Source of the DNA: Callorhinus ursinus
Lineage: Eukaryota > Chordata > Mammalia > Carnivora > Otariidae
Assembly: GCF_003265705.1 (NCBI RefSeq)
Contig: NW_020312902.1
Coordinates: forward strand, 12,346,659-12,410,658
Direction: 5' to 3'
Length of the DNA stretch: 64,000 nt
Positions 22,985 through 36,309 of the stretch are shown piece after piece. Under the pieces are notes generated by a model that ran no database searches, was not told the origin of the DNA, and saw only the letters and a list, made by a program, of their open reading frames with translations. Positions within the stretch are counted from its first letter, which is position 1; each line of letters opens with the position of its first letter. Made by a program: the position numbers and the translations under genes.

Positions 22985-23185
22985 AAGTATAGGCTCTGAA
23001 GCAAAAAGCACCCCAAATTCCAGAGTTTACTGTATATTGCAAGACTTTGAATAAATTGCTCAATCTAGTTACGTTTCAGTGTCCTCATCTGTAAATTAAG
23101 GAGAAGAAAGGTTCCCATTTAATAGGCTATTTTTACAGATTAAAGGCATTCATGCATGTGCATAGTGTGGCTGAGTAAACAATCA
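22985..23185 (+). repeat. MIR-family SINE, second copy
   Basis: The blocks ataggctctgaagcaaaaag, attgctcaatctagttacgt, ttcagtgtcctcatctgtaa and attaaaggcattcatgcatg follow the MIR arrangement (tctggagtcaga, caagttacttaacc, cctcatctgtaaaatggg). It lies directly after another MIR, with no large gap. Confidence 0.7.
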
Positions 23186-25119
23186 GAAATTGTTACCTGT
23201 TACTCTGATATTATTATTCTGATTATGTCAGAAAAGTTTCCCCATATTAACCGGTTGGTTCCTCTATGGAAAGTTCTGTCAAAGGCTTATCTGGAAAAAA
23301 AAAAATGTAGTGATACTGTAAAAATTTCGTGTGTTTCAAGCAACAGATAAGATTACCTGCAAGAACACATTATTTTAAATCACGCTTGAATCAATCTTTC
23401 CTTTTTCAAAAGGATAGTAGTTCAATAGCATCATCATAAACTTCACTCTCATATTCATTATTCATAAAGTCTTGAAATATGTATTGAAATGTGTGCTCCA
23501 ATCAGCAAAGAAATAGCACCCCTGCCCTCTCAATGGACCACAGAGATGGTCTTAATACTACATTCTTCAGTTTTCTACCTGGGTCCAATCAGCTTCACAA
23601 TCCATATCATCAAATCAAAGAGTTTTACCTAGGGAATTGACTGGCTGATTATTGCAGGAAGAGAACGTATGCATTGACTTAGAATTCGTTTAGAGACACA
23701 AAACAGATTGACCCTCCTAAAAGACCCAGGAAATAATAAATTCCTAATGAATATTCTTGAGTTTTAAAATCTTTGTATTGTACCTACTGTATGAAAAATG
23801 GTTCTCCACTCTAGACATTTACAAATTCAGTTCAGTTTTCACATATTTTTGTAATCCAGATACTTTTTAAGTAAATAGTCTTCTCTCTAGAATTCAGATT
23901 TAGCAATAATCTGCTTAACGGTTCAACTCAAGGCTGTCTTTTGCAGGTCATTTTCTGGCCTCACCCACAAATCTCCCTTGACAGAATCCAGCAGGGTAAA
24001 TTGCATTACTGCACATTACAATCATTGTCAATAATTCCTTTTATCTTTCAGTATTTTCTTGCAGTACCTTAATCTGTCAGTTTGTATCCTTCTTTTGAAT
24101 CACCTTCTTTTGACCCTCAAACTCACAAGATCTGTGGCTCTGGTCTAACTGTATCATTATCTACCAGGGAAAGGGATTTTGCCTTAAAAAGGTAAACTGT
24201 CTTGTTTCCACAACTGAAAGTCTGATTTTAGGGGCTTTCTCCAGTTAAGCCCTACACTGGTACTCCAACAAAATAATGTAGAAAAAGCTTGAGCACGTAA
24301 TTTTGAGATTTAAGAGTCTTACTTACATATCCTCTGTTGTTCATTTGAACAAAGAGTTTTAAAAATATGCCTTTAATAAATTTTGTCCTCTACAATTTTT
24401 CTGTTGAATGCAAAGTGATAGGATCTCATCATAGACTCAGTGTTGACCATATGGTTATAAGTAGCTCTTCATGAATGGCAACCACAGGGGCTGCTTTGGA
24501 TGAACTATCAGCAAGATATCTCATCATTGCAAGCAGGAGAAGTTCACATGTGATCATGTCACATCCTACTGTAACACACTGTCCTCCTTTTAGCCTTCTG
24601 CCAAGAAGGCTTTGGTAGCTCCAGACACCACTCAGATGCCTTAATAACAATTTAAACAATCAGCTACATCATTTATGGCTTGTGTTTTTCTTTATTTGCT
24701 TGATTATTTATTTCTTTAGGATAAGAGGGGGATCTGAATTAATCATGTCAATGCTGCAAAAGTAGATGCCATCTAACTGATCCCTACTCTTTATGTCTCC
24801 TCCTCTCATATCCACTCTGTTCCCACTCCCAACTAAACTGTTCTTTCAAGTAGTCAAATACAGGGACCATTTCTCCATATTGGCCTTGCTTTCCATCTCC
24901 ACAGCAGCATTTATTTTAGCACACTGCTCTGTGACATTCGGACATGTTGTCTCTCTCACCCTCTCATCACAGATCTCCCTTGGATTGTGGAATCATGTAA
25001 ATTAGTCTTGGTATCTCTTCTTTCTCTATCTACCTTCACAACTGTTCCTTCTCTACCTGCTATTGGATACTGGAAAGTGGAGTCTTCATAGATATACTGA
25101 ATATATCTCTACCTCCTTT
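23186..25119. other. Unassigned sequence
   Basis: No exon or RNA gene is recognised. The pyrimidine-rich part from about 24,770 to 25,119 resembles an old interspersed repeat interrupted by SINEC copy 3, but I cannot assign a family. Confidence 0.4.
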
Positions 25120-25134
25120 AGTTCCAAAGCTTTA

Positions 25135-25321
25135 TTTTTTTTAAGATTTTATTTATTTATTTGTCAGAGAGAGAGAGAGAGAGAGCACAAGCAGTGGGAG
25201 CGGCAGGCAGAGGGAGAAGCAGCCTTCCTGCTGAGGAAGGAGCCCGATGCAGGACCTAATCCCAGGATCATGACCTGAGCCAAAGGCAAATGCTTAACCA
25301 ACTGAGCCACCCAGACATCCC
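25135..25321 (-). mobile_element. SINEC, copy 3
   Basis: A T-rich tail with aagattttatttatttattt, a (GA)n block at 25,168-25,185, then gatcatgacctgagccaaag and caactgagccacccagacat give the inverted SINEC. A perfect 15-bp target duplication (agttccaaagcttta) lies at 25,120-25,134 and 25,322-25,336, so both ends are exact. The lack of mismatch argues for a relatively young insertion. Confidence 0.95.
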
Positions 25322-25336
25322 AGTTCCAAAGCTTTA

Positions 25337-26812
25337 AATACTGTGTTCTGATGACTTTCAGATTTGAATCAGGAGTTGTCACTTTGAGCTCTGGACCTGG
25401 ACACCAAAAAGAGACTAATGTACTAACATATGCTTTTAAATGGCTCAGAGTTGATAGGTCTCCCAGTTTTCCATAGAACTATTTCTCTACCCTTCCCCAT
25501 TTCAGTAAATGAGTCTGCATTCCACTCCGTTGTTGACTTTACAACATAGGTAGTTATTCTTAATTCTTTCTATATTTTAGAGAATAGGGTTTGTTAATTT
25601 TAACCAGACGGTGAGATTTCTATAGGAGAGTATTAGTGGGAGACTAAATGTAATGTTCTTTTATCTGGCCCAATCTCTTATATCTTCTTAGCTTTTTGCT
25701 CTTTCATCATCCTACCAAGGGGGCTTCTGGATTCTTAACTTTTTACTAAATTTTTATATTGCATATTTAATGATGGGACTAAGTACAGAAGATAATGATA
25801 CTAAAATTTTGTCAAAAATATAATTGTTGAAAGAAATGAAAACAAATTTCCAGACTTAAGATGTTTTGACCTACAATATCCCTCTTCTTTGATAACCTTA
25901 ATAGTTGTGGTTTTTATTTATGAACACCTAACAGCTGACTCCATTGGAGGATGAGGTGAGAGGGACATGGCTGATTAAGTCTGAACATAGAATCAGAGGA
26001 AAGATATGTCCATCATAAGCCTTTTGTCTTTGAGTAATTTTTTTTCAAACTTAGAAATTGATTTAATCTTATATAAGAAAATGAAACAATGATGCGTAGT
26101 AGAATGTCAAATATATCTGTACATGAAGTATATTCTGAGTCAACCAAATTCTCACGTGAAAGGGACTAGTCTCTAAGTCATAATTTTCATTCCACACATA
26201 ATTTTGAACTTAGAAAAAAATAGTTTTGGAAAGCAGGAGTTTTATGTAACTGAACACTTAAGAAGGAAAACTTTTGGCATACTTGGAATCCTACACCTCT
26301 GAATCAAGAAGGAATTCTGGTAAAGACAATGTCTGCCTTTCTAGAAGTTAACAAGTTCAGAGGGGAAAATGAGGAAGTGTTTTTGATCAATAACACATGA
26401 CTCAAGAGGAGACCCCTGTTATATAACTGTTGAGGACAGGAGTATGTTGTAAACGCCAGCGTAAAACAAAGACTTCCCAAAAAATTCACTTAAATACTTG
26501 GAGAGGAAAGCTATTTTCTGTGATGAGTGTAAAGACCTTCTGGAAATTTATATCTTTGAAAAGTTACACTGGAAAAAAAAATGTTTTATAAGGGAGCCAA
26601 GGAAAGACTGTTGCTCCTTCTCCTCTCTTTCAGAGTCCCTTGCTCTTCCTTATTCCTCTGCCCTGAGAAACATGAGAGGATGATAAGAAAAGGAGAAAGA
26701 ATTTTAATCTCCAGCACATGTTATCTGAAGACTTGGTGGCATTTATAGATACTCAAAAGAAAATGACACTTTTGGAGGCAGATGCACCTACTTTGAGTGA
26801 AGTGATGTAAAC
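25337..26812. other. Unassigned AT-rich sequence
   Basis: No gene, RNA or confident repeat. Open frames are 61 codons or less. Confidence 0.45.
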
Positions 26813-27033
26813 CAGGAGCTGATACTTCTTTCCGGAAAGGGCTAGAATATAAATATTTTAGGCTCTGTGGGCCATATGATTTCTTTTGCATCCGTGCAAC
26901 TCTGCCAATACAGGGCAAAAGCCTTCCTAGACTATTTGTGAACAAATGGGTATGGCTGTGTTCCCATAAACCTTTATCCACAGAAGCAGGTGGATGGCCA
27001 GATTTGACTTGTAGACATTTTGTTGCCAGTCAC
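26813..27033 (+). mobile_element. Non-autonomous hAT (Charlie-group) element, copy 2
   Basis: The blocks tccggaaagggctagaatat, aaatattttaggctctgtgg, gccatatgatttcttttgca, gcaactctgcca, tatggctgtgttcccataaa, cctttatccacagaagcagg and tggatggccagatttgactt follow the common family (tctgtaaagggccagatagt onward) in sense. It belongs to the same family as 4,064-4,272 but in the opposite orientation. No transposase is encoded. Confidence 0.75.
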
Positions 27034-30000
27034 TACTTTCAACTATTGAAGGATGCTTGCTAAAGGGATTTTTACTCGGAAAAAAAGGACAAAGATTCAG
27101 TGCAAAGTTTACTAAATCCAGGGTTTCAAAAGCCTCATTGGGGCATTCAGTTCCTATTAAAAACCTCACAAAAAAGAACATTTGTAACATTCTTTTAGTT
27201 TTCAGTTTTAAATTAAAATGGAAAAACTCATAAAAATATATACAATACTGTTATTTACATAATTTGAGAAAATAGTAAATAGACTTACAAGATCTGAACC
27301 TTAATTTTTAGAACTGCACTGGAAGCAAATAAAAAGCCTACTTAAATGGTTGTTTGCTATCTTTTAGGAATAAATTAAATCATAAATCTGGAATTTTTCC
27401 AGTCCGTCTTCTGTTAGAACAATATAAGCTTATCTCAAACCTGGTGAGAAGTCTTAGGTCATGTCTGAAATCTTAAAAGCTTGAAAAGAATTATTATTAT
27501 GCTTATAGTCTAAGCTAATCGAAGTAAGGGGTAAAATTGTAGCCTTTGATAGTTTACTCACTACTCCTTTGATTATATCTTTGCATAAAATTTTCACCAT
27601 ATTCTAAAATATCTTTCACCAAAGAATCAGCTTTGTAGCCATGGTAGAGTGGAAAGTGAAAGATTTGTAAATCAGGCTTCTTAAGAAATATGCAAGATTT
27701 TGATGCAGATTTCAGGCATATAGTAACAAGCATGCAGTTTTGGAGAAATATAGCCAAAGATCCATTGCAGTGAAATTGAAGTAAGATCTTTATACATACT
27801 ATAGAATTGAGACCCATCTTGAGAAGCTGCTTAGATTTCAGTTAAAAAAACAATATTTTATGAGACGTGGGTGGAATCAAGAAAGCACCAGTATCATCAG
27901 CTACTAGCGAAGGAAGGTATGGATCTAAATTGTAAGCAAGAGAATTAAGGTCAAATCACCCTAAAGATTTATGAGAAAAGTGTGGGATTTTTAGAACCTG
28001 AAAATTGGAGGATTTGAAAACTATCTTCCTTACCTGTGGACAGAATCATACTTTGGCTTTAGGATGCACAGCCATTTTTTAATTTTATTTTATATTTTAT
28101 TTATTTTATTTTATTTATTTGTTTTTACTTCTGCAGGTTTGTACAATAAATCCGTAAGGCCATAGATCCACTTTTTTTTTTCCCATAGATCCACTATTAA
28201 GGCAAAGTCCCAGTGATTTGCAAAGATTATTTTAAACAGATTTGTTTTGTTTTGTTTGAGAGTTTTATTTTTCCACCGTGGAAGCTGGAACATGGGTGGT
28301 CCCCTAAGGAAAACACGATTTTAAAAATGTAAAAAAAACTAATTATCCTGTCAATATGGTTTGAACAAAGAAAGGGGGAGCAGGCAAACATTTTTTTTTT
28401 TCAGTTGGGGTAGTGCAGCTTTTCATGTTCACCCAGAGCCTATAGAATTGCTTCAATTAGTCACTGAAGGCTTGCACCAGTCCTCTTGCCAACTGTCTAA
28501 ACCACACACAGGCAACCCACACAGCCGTGGAGCAGCGGCACATTGTTCTAAATTATGCACAGTGGCTTTGGAGTCCTTAGCTTCTTGCTTTTTACAGCAA
28601 CAGTAATGAGGATTGAAAAAGTATATTTTTCTAACACATATGATGATGCACTTAATGTTTTCTCTCCAGTCCTTGTATTCTGGGTATGTTTTCAGTGACA
28701 TATAGCGTACAATGTAAATGAAATGTGGAGTAACAAATTTAAAGCTTCTATAGAAACCTTTAATTACTATTTATGACTCCCCTGGCATTACCTAAACTGG
28801 CTACTACTCAAATAATTACAAGTTCCCCAATGAGTGTGGGGTGTGCATTGTTGACTAACAACAGATGTAGTGAGCAATGTGATTTGTTATTAAGGGAAAG
28901 CCACAAGGTAGGTTTTTTTGTTTTGTTTTTTATCAATGATACTCCACCTCTGCACTGCCAGGCAAACAATGAGAAAAGGCATTTTTTTAAATGGTGGCAT
29001 TTTTCTGCTGTAGTTGTTCTTCTTGGATGAGGATTCCTTAACCCCATCATTTTTCTTTAGTACATAATATCAATAGCGCAATAAAAGGGACAAATATGCT
29101 CACCTAGTCATATGGTAATTTAAGCATCTTGAAAACCTATATTGCATTTGTAGTTATGTAATTAATACATTTACTGAGACCTCCCTATAGGCAAAGCACT
29201 ATTCTGTTGCCTTGTTAAAATCATTTAAAAAATAGTGCTTGACATAAAGGGGAGTATGGTCTAACATGATTCTTTCTTTAGTATATGACATTATTTCCTA
29301 AAATGACAAGATGGTATAAATTTTTTTAATCCAACATTTATTGACTACCTACTATCTTTCAGTTACTGGTTAGACTCTGGAATTCAGAAATTAATATCCT
29401 GGCTTTTAGGTGCTCATGATCTAGTGAAGGACAGGGAAACTACATAAATAACATTTTTAGATGGCAGAGAGCATAAGTGATTGGATTTCCAACCAATGTA
29501 TTAAGGGAGTAGGAGGAATGAGATTAAAACCAAGTGGAGCTGTTGGGAAGACATCTGAGATAAGGTAGAATATGAACTTGCTTTAAAAAAATGTAAGACT
29601 TAGTCCTTATTGAAGGGACTTTCCAGGTAGAATAATGGCTTGATATGAAAAATATATATATTCACAAGGATAAAACCAGAAGAAATGTAGTTGATATAAG
29701 ACTGGAAATCAGCCACAATTATTGTGTAGGCATCTGTTTGATGGGATGATATAGTGGTAAAATTAAAAGAAAAAAGATAAATATTATTTTTATGATGCTT
29801 AGAGTCTAGCTGGAGGGTAAGAGCATCTATTCTGCAGGATCAGATTTGTTTTTACATAGTTTGTTGTAATGACAGAAACTTGGATTTTGAAGCTATTACC
29901 TACTCTAACTCTTACAGATTGTGTGAGTATAGAGAATATACTTGGAATTGCTTTACTAATTATGAAACTTCAAAGAAATGTCTGACTTGACTCAGGGGAC

Positions 30001-31272
30001 ATAGAAGTACTACTTCTCAAATATCACACAACTGACTTCTTTGAAACCCAAAGGGCTTCCTTGGACAGAACAAATAATTTTGTTTTTTTTGTACTTGACT
30101 AGCAGTGACAAAATGCTGTCAATAATGATTCTACCTCTTTGGAAGGCAGATGGCATCATATTTCAGCACATTGGGAACTTTGTTTTTGCAACTGACCATC
30201 AGAGAGTCCAGAAAGAAAGTTGTTATCACTTCTTGAATGTCAATGTAAGAGTCTTGGCCTCTCAGGTTGGAACTCCAGCTCTGTCTCCAACAGCCATGTG
30301 GGACAAGTTAGGATGAGCCAGCAAACCCATCAGAAGTGGGACCACTGCTGCAGCAATAGCACTAATGGCCAAGAATCTCATGCTTATATAGATTGCTCTG
30401 CCTTGTGTCATTCTTGACTTGAAGTACAGACTTTTGCTGGCGGTTGGAGTGTTCTCTAGTACTATGATGTATCCTCATTTGGGTGAGTTCAGGCTGAGCA
30501 GGGCTGGTAAGTAAACCCTCTGAAATGTGGTACTATAAAGGGAAGGATGACCCCAGGACGTCAAGAAAGTAAACATTTGCAGAGAAGAACTTAAAGTCAG
30601 CCTTAGCTGATTATGTGAGAGCCTTGTCCTCCTTGTGCAGTTTAGGCTGGTGTCCCAAATACCTCTCTCACTCACCACTCATATTTTAACTTTAAGAAAA
30701 TCTCTTTTTTTGTATGAATCATATTAATATTAAATAATTTTACATAACCTTTATCCCTCACACAGCTCTGAGAAGTGGGTGAGTACTATATTTGGTCTTG
30801 GAGACACTTCACATTATTTCCATGACTCATCTTAGACTCTAAGTATTTTTATTTATTTTTATTTTTTTAATGCTACAATGCATTGTAGCATTGTCTTTTC
30901 TCAGTTCCCTAGACCTTCATATCTCTGTCTTTGGACAGATAGACCCAATGTTGGTATCTCATTATATAGCATTTCTAAAATAATTATAATACCCATTGGC
31001 ATTTACTCTAGCTGACCTCTTTACTGACAGTTGTCAGAGCCTGAGAAATGTGTTGGAAAAGTAGACTGTTCTCTTATACTTAAAGCTCACTCAAAGCCCC
31101 ATGGAAAATTGTTAGGGTATCTCTGTGCTTTGCCCACTCTTTCTAATCTTTAGTCAGAATTGATCTAAACAGGTGCATTAGTGTCCAAAGAAGACAAACA
31201 AAAAATCCCAAGGAGATGGGTGCACATAACTCATTTACACATTTTATAATATTGGAAGCCTACTAACTATTA
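27034..31272. other. Long unassigned region
   Basis: No exon, RNA gene or strong repeat is seen in 4.2 kb. A T-rich low-complexity patch lies at 28,077-28,126. At 29,150-29,260 and 29,330-29,640 there are weak traces of an old interspersed repeat (ccaacatttattgactacct, then a ggtgctcatgatctagtgaa block). The open frame of 91 codons at 30,041-30,316 has no recognisable domain. This is the longest stretch I cannot explain. Confidence 0.4.
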
Positions 31273-31600
31273 CAGTTGACCCCTTGAATGATGAAAGGGT
31301 TAGGGGCATTGAAACTCCCCCTCCCCATGCCCACACAGTCAAAAATCTATGTATAACTTTTGACTTCCCCAAAATTTAGCTAATAGCCTACTGTTGACCA
31401 GAAGCCTTACTGATAACAAGAACAATCGATTGACACATATTTGATGTGTATTGTATACTGTATTTATACAATAACTAGAGAAAACAAAATGTCACTAAAA
31501 TCATAAAGAGAAATACATTTATGGTACTGTATTTATTAAAAAAAAAAAGCCTATAAGTGGACCTCTGCAGTTCAAATCCATGTTGTCCAAGGATCGGCTG
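31273..31600 (-). mobile_element. Tigger-type (pogo/Tc1-mariner) non-autonomous DNA transposon
   Basis: The left end cagttgaccccttgaatgat and the right end gttgtccaaggatcggctg are imperfect inverted repeats. TA dinucleotides sit outside both ends (31,271-31,272 and 31,601-31,602), as expected for this superfamily. Internal blocks (gcctactgttgaccagaagc, gtattgtatactgtatttat, gtactgtatttattaaaaaa) match a common mammalian Tigger-derived repeat. Strand is assigned by the usual orientation of the consensus. It has no coding capacity. Confidence 0.75.
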
Positions 31601-31602
31601 TA

Positions 31603-34600
31603 TTTCAAACTTTAAATGCCTTTACCTCAAATTTAAAATGACTATAGATATGCATGTAATAACGAAGTCTAAAAATTCCAATTAGATGTGTGCTCAGCAG
31701 AGGATCTTGAAGACTTAGCAAAAATCTATTTATGCATGTTAAAAGATTCTGCATTTCCCATTTTCTATGATGGTGTGTGCATTTTAAATACTAAGGGATT
31801 AAGAAGCTTGAAAAAAAGATTGTCAAGGGCTGACCTGCGTAGATAAATAAAAGTGTTAATCTGAGAGAAGAAAGTTTGAATTAGAAATGAGATAATTTAA
31901 AGTGAAGATACAGTGGAACAAATAAGTAGATAAGGATGGGAAATTTAGGTCCACCAATAGGCAGTCTTAAGAAGTTTGCCATAATATCTCATTGATCAGC
32001 TTGGTGCCTACCAATTTGTATTTTTAGTGGAACCAGTAGAAAGTCTACCAGTAATGTGGTTTAAAACGGAAGAGCAAACAAGCACTTTCCTTGATACAAT
32101 ATAATGGGGCCAACGACCATTGAACCATGACAGTAGAAACCACATTTTTGATTAATTAATTAATTGCATGCCCTTTAAATGACCCTAATATCTTTATTAC
32201 TTCATGGCTCTTTATATGCAAGCTCTTGATCTTTTTTCACACAGTTTTTATAATGAGTCTGCTTAATTTTCATGCAGAGGAGGCAATCCTTGCGGCAAAG
32301 CAGTATGGGAAACAATTGCTATTCCTTGCTGTGGCGGCTTTTGCATGAGGTCCTAAGAACATATTGGGCACTATAATTTCTTGAGAATGGATGTAATGAT
32401 ATTTTAGCATCCATTACTTTTAAATGCCGAATGTGATTATTCCATCTAGTAGGAATGGGATATTCTTGGTTTTATAAATTACTATAGTTTGTGTTGAAAT
32501 GTGTACCAAATTATTTAATATTACCACTACCCTAAAAATGTCTCATTCTATCTCACTGAGAGACTTTTTTTCTTTTGACTGCTTTTCGTTCCACTTTTTT
32601 GTTCTAAGCTACTTAGAGACCCTAATAGTGAGCTTGGTGGTTATAATAGTGAGCTCACAAAGGTGAGCAAGCCTTTGTCAGAATCGTGTGAAATTTATTT
32701 TTTATTAATATTTCCAAAAACCTTGATAAACAAGTGTTTTTCCAAAAATACTTGTTTCTCAAGGGTTTTGAGTGCTTTCTGGTTATACTAGAGAACTTTG
32801 TGACTGTCAGAGACACAAAATTTCACTTCAATTTGGATGTATGCCTTATTATTTTGTTTTCAGTGACTTGAATCAAGTTACTGAAATGTTGATCCAAAAA
32901 TAACCGTTAAAAAAATTCTGCAACACCTGGTTGATTCAATAGTGGTGAAAAGACACTATCCCTGTCAGGGTCTGGTCTATTGTGTCCTACCCCAGGTGAC
33001 TTGTCTTATAAACACAAAGTACAGATGGTTCCATAAACCTGATGGTAAGGCAGTAAGAATGAGACATCTGTGAAATATTTGAGATAGCCAGGTAAAAAGA
33101 AATATGCAAGTGAGAGCCATCCTTGTTATTATAAATGGAAATATCAAAGATCCTGGGGAGGTAATTCTAGAATTCAGATCATTTTCCAAAACATGGCAGT
33201 GCCCTTTCCCTCCCATCACCCACAACCAGAGAGAAAAGTCTTCTTTGAACCACCCAAGTGGGTGTAGGGAAAACTCCTCAAACATTTGTGCTTTGGATAT
33301 TATATTATTACAGAAGTCAATAGATACCTTAACTGGCTGTATATAAATGAACATTTACTTTGACAGGTTGTTCAATATGCTCCATGCTGTCCAGCCAACA
33401 TACAGTATGAAATGAAAGTAGAGAGCAGGAAACTTGTCAGCAGGAATATATAATTACAATATATTTACCAAGTGTGTACCTGGGAGCTCTATTAAATTCC
33501 TACCTAATTAAAAGGCAGTTTGTTCTTTACTCAAGCTGCAAGTTAGAGTATGTGGAGTGTTCTTATAATAGTTAAAAGAAGGCTGATAGTTGATAGAACA
33601 GTTCAGAACACAGATGGAGGCTTCAAAGTGGATGCAGGTTGTTTTTATTAACCATTCATGGGCTTTCAATTAATTCCCATCTATTTTTGTTACACTATTT
33701 CAGACAAAAGATGTTTCTCTTTCTGGTGGCCACTTAAAATTGGATAACTTAGTGAATAGTTTATAATATTGATAAAATTGATACACCCCCACCCTTGAAG
33801 CTTTCATTTAGCAGAAAGAATGAACAGCCTTTTGAAAAACTTGTTCCTGAAATGCCAGGTTTATAGTATGTGGGGGATCCTGTTCCACTTCAGAGACTCC
33901 AGCTCAGTGGTAAAAACATAATGGCAAATTGTCAGATTTATTCTGTATTTAAACAGATGTTAGTGAGAGAAATGGTTCAAGGTGCTTATGACTAAGGACA
34001 ATGTATTTCAACTGGAAATATCTAAATAGTTCCAATTTCAAGCCATTCTAAAAAATATTAGGGGAAACAAATGGTTGCAGCAGAAATTTGCAATTCAAAT
34101 AGCACCAGTTTCTCTCCTGTGCAGCAAACTGTTTGCTTCCATTCAGAAAAAAAGAACAAAAACAACAAACAGCCTTCAGACCTCTACTCATGCTGTGAAC
34201 ACCTACCATACAGAGTTGAGATAGGCGTTAATTGTCCTATCATATCACTGTTGTTTTTCATGTAATTTTATCCATGCTTCTCAGGGTGTCGTTAATGTTT
34301 TAAAATACTTTGCATTTAATCATAATTACCTGAACTTCTATCACACATTTTTGCAATTCTGGCTGGTTTGGTCCCATAAGTAATGAAATAGGATTGCCTT
34401 AATATTTTTCGGTATTGTTTCTTTTTGTCTTTTCTGTACTTCTAATTGGGCCTTGAGTAAAGGAGTAGAGCAGAGTGCAGTTTCCTCTTGGGGACTTTTT
34501 CCTTCAGATAAGCTTGAAGATTTGTATTGTTCCTTTTCCCATCACAACATATTGAAAGAAAATGTCACCTGTGGACATTGCTGCAGTACCCCAAGCTGGC

Positions 34601-35153
34601 TGAGTGCGTGGTGAATTCAGTCCCTAAAAAACACATAAAGATGAATGTGCAGATGGAGGAAATGGTTGAGAATAATTTTACATGAAAGAGGACTACAGCA
34701 TATCCAGGAATTCTGCACATGAGGTGGAATTTATTTTACAGCATCTTCCAGGACTCACCCTGTGATGAAAATCGATTTATCAGGTGCAAAGTTTGGCAGA
34801 GAGGAAAATAAATACTATATAGAAGATGAAGATAGAGAAAAGAGAATCTGTCTATACCACTCTAAAAGTTTGAAAAGTAAAAAAACAAAGGTAACTGGGT
34901 ATTGTGGAACGTAAATACTTTTCTGAATTAACAGGCTGGTTTGAGATTGTATGGCCAGATCTGAGTAGATTAAAATAGAGGCATTCCTCCTTTCCCTCCC
35001 AACAGAGACAAAGAGTTGTGTGTGTACAGGCACAGTGTTGCCTAACTGGAATATAATTTGTATTTGGAATAGTGACTGAAAGTTCAAGAAAATAGCAAAT
35101 AATTACTATTTTTCTTTTCTCTATGATTAGATTTCAACAAGGACACAACAAAT
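31603..35153. other. Long unassigned region before L1-B
   Basis: No gene or confident repeat is seen. A short (TTAA)n run lies at 32,150-32,166. The open frame of 125 codons at 32,977-33,354 on the minus strand overlaps an 80-codon plus-strand frame and has no family motif, so it is probably chance. Confidence 0.4.
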
Positions 35154-35170
35154 AAAAATAGAAATGAATG
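35154..35170. repeat. Target-site duplication, left copy, of L1-B
   Basis: aaaaatagaaatgaatg here and aaaaatagaaatgagtg at 42,090-42,106 differ in one of 17 positions and lie outside the two ends of L1-B. The right copy begins about 20 nt beyond the L1 A-rich end. Confidence 0.8.
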
Positions 35171-35182
35171 GGGGGTGCAGAG

Positions 35183-35193
35183 CAAGATGGCGG
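35183..35193 (+). promoter_or_regulatory. YY1-type motif at L1-B 5' end
   Basis: caagatggcgg, 13 nt from the element start and equivalent to 21,674-21,684 in L1-A. The role in start-site choice is known from human L1 and inferred here. Confidence 0.7.
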
Positions 35194-36309
35194 AGGAGTA
35201 GGAGACCTGGATTTCGTCTGGTCTCAGGAATTCAGCTGAATAGGGATCAAACCATTCTGAACACCTACGAACTCAACAGGAGATCAAAGAAGAGAGTAGC
35301 AACAACTCTCTGAACAGAGAAGCGACCACTTACTGGAAGGTAGGACGAGCAGAGAAGTGAATCCGAAGCGATGTTTGGGAGGATAGACGGTGGGGGAGGG
35401 GGACTCCCTCGGCTGCTTCTGGCAAGTGATAGAACCGCGGGGCACAAAATCGGAACTTTTAGAAGTTGGCTCCGCTGAGGGACGTCGCTCCAGTGGCTAA
35501 GCGGGGGGTGGAATCCTCGCGGGACAGTGTGGCCTCAGGACCCTCAGAGTCACTGAAAGACTGGGGTTGCCTGAGTGCAGCAGAGCTCCCTGGTATCGGA
35601 ACGGGGAGACGGGCTGCAGAGATGGAGCCAAGGTGCAGACTCTAAGCTCGGGGTTGCCATAAACTATGATCCGCGGCCCACATGGGCAGCGGCTCCTCCA
35701 GCAGGGACCCAACAAGCGGCAGAGCCGGGGAGAATCCCCTCTCTCCCCCCGGAGGAGCAGCGCACGAGCGCAACGCAAGGATCTGCTGGGTTTGGAGACT
35801 CCACACGGGGTCGGGTGCCAGAGATAGAAACGCTCGGTCACAGGCCGGGTGAGCACAGAGTGAGCCTGGAGACCAGGGAGATGGGAGTGACTGCTTTTCT
35901 CTGGGGCCGCACTAAGGATCGGGGCCCCAAGTTCTCAGCTCCTCTGGGCGGAGATTGGGAGGCCACATTTTCACCCTGGTCCTCCAAAGCTGTGCCGGGA
36001 GCTTGCAGGGAACAAAAGCTCCTGAGAGCAAACCCGAGCAGATTGCTAAGCCCGGACCAACGGAGCGGGGCAATTCCGCCTCCAGCAAAGACATTTGGGA
36101 ACCATGGCAACAGGCCCCTCCCCCAGAAGATCAGCACGAACAGCCAGCAAGCCAAGACCAAGTTTACCCATCAAGGAGAACGGGAGAACTCCAGCGCTAG
36201 GGGAATACTGCACATAGAATTCATGGCTTTTTTACCATGATTCATTAGTTTTTCAAAGTTAATTTTTTAACTGTTTTTTTTTTAATTTTTCTTTTTCCCT
36301 TTTTCAACC

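Noticed and set aside
32977..33354. 125-codon minus-strand frame as a gene
   Set aside because: No family motif, overlaps an 80-codon plus-strand frame, and the length is plausible by chance in a 64-kb window.
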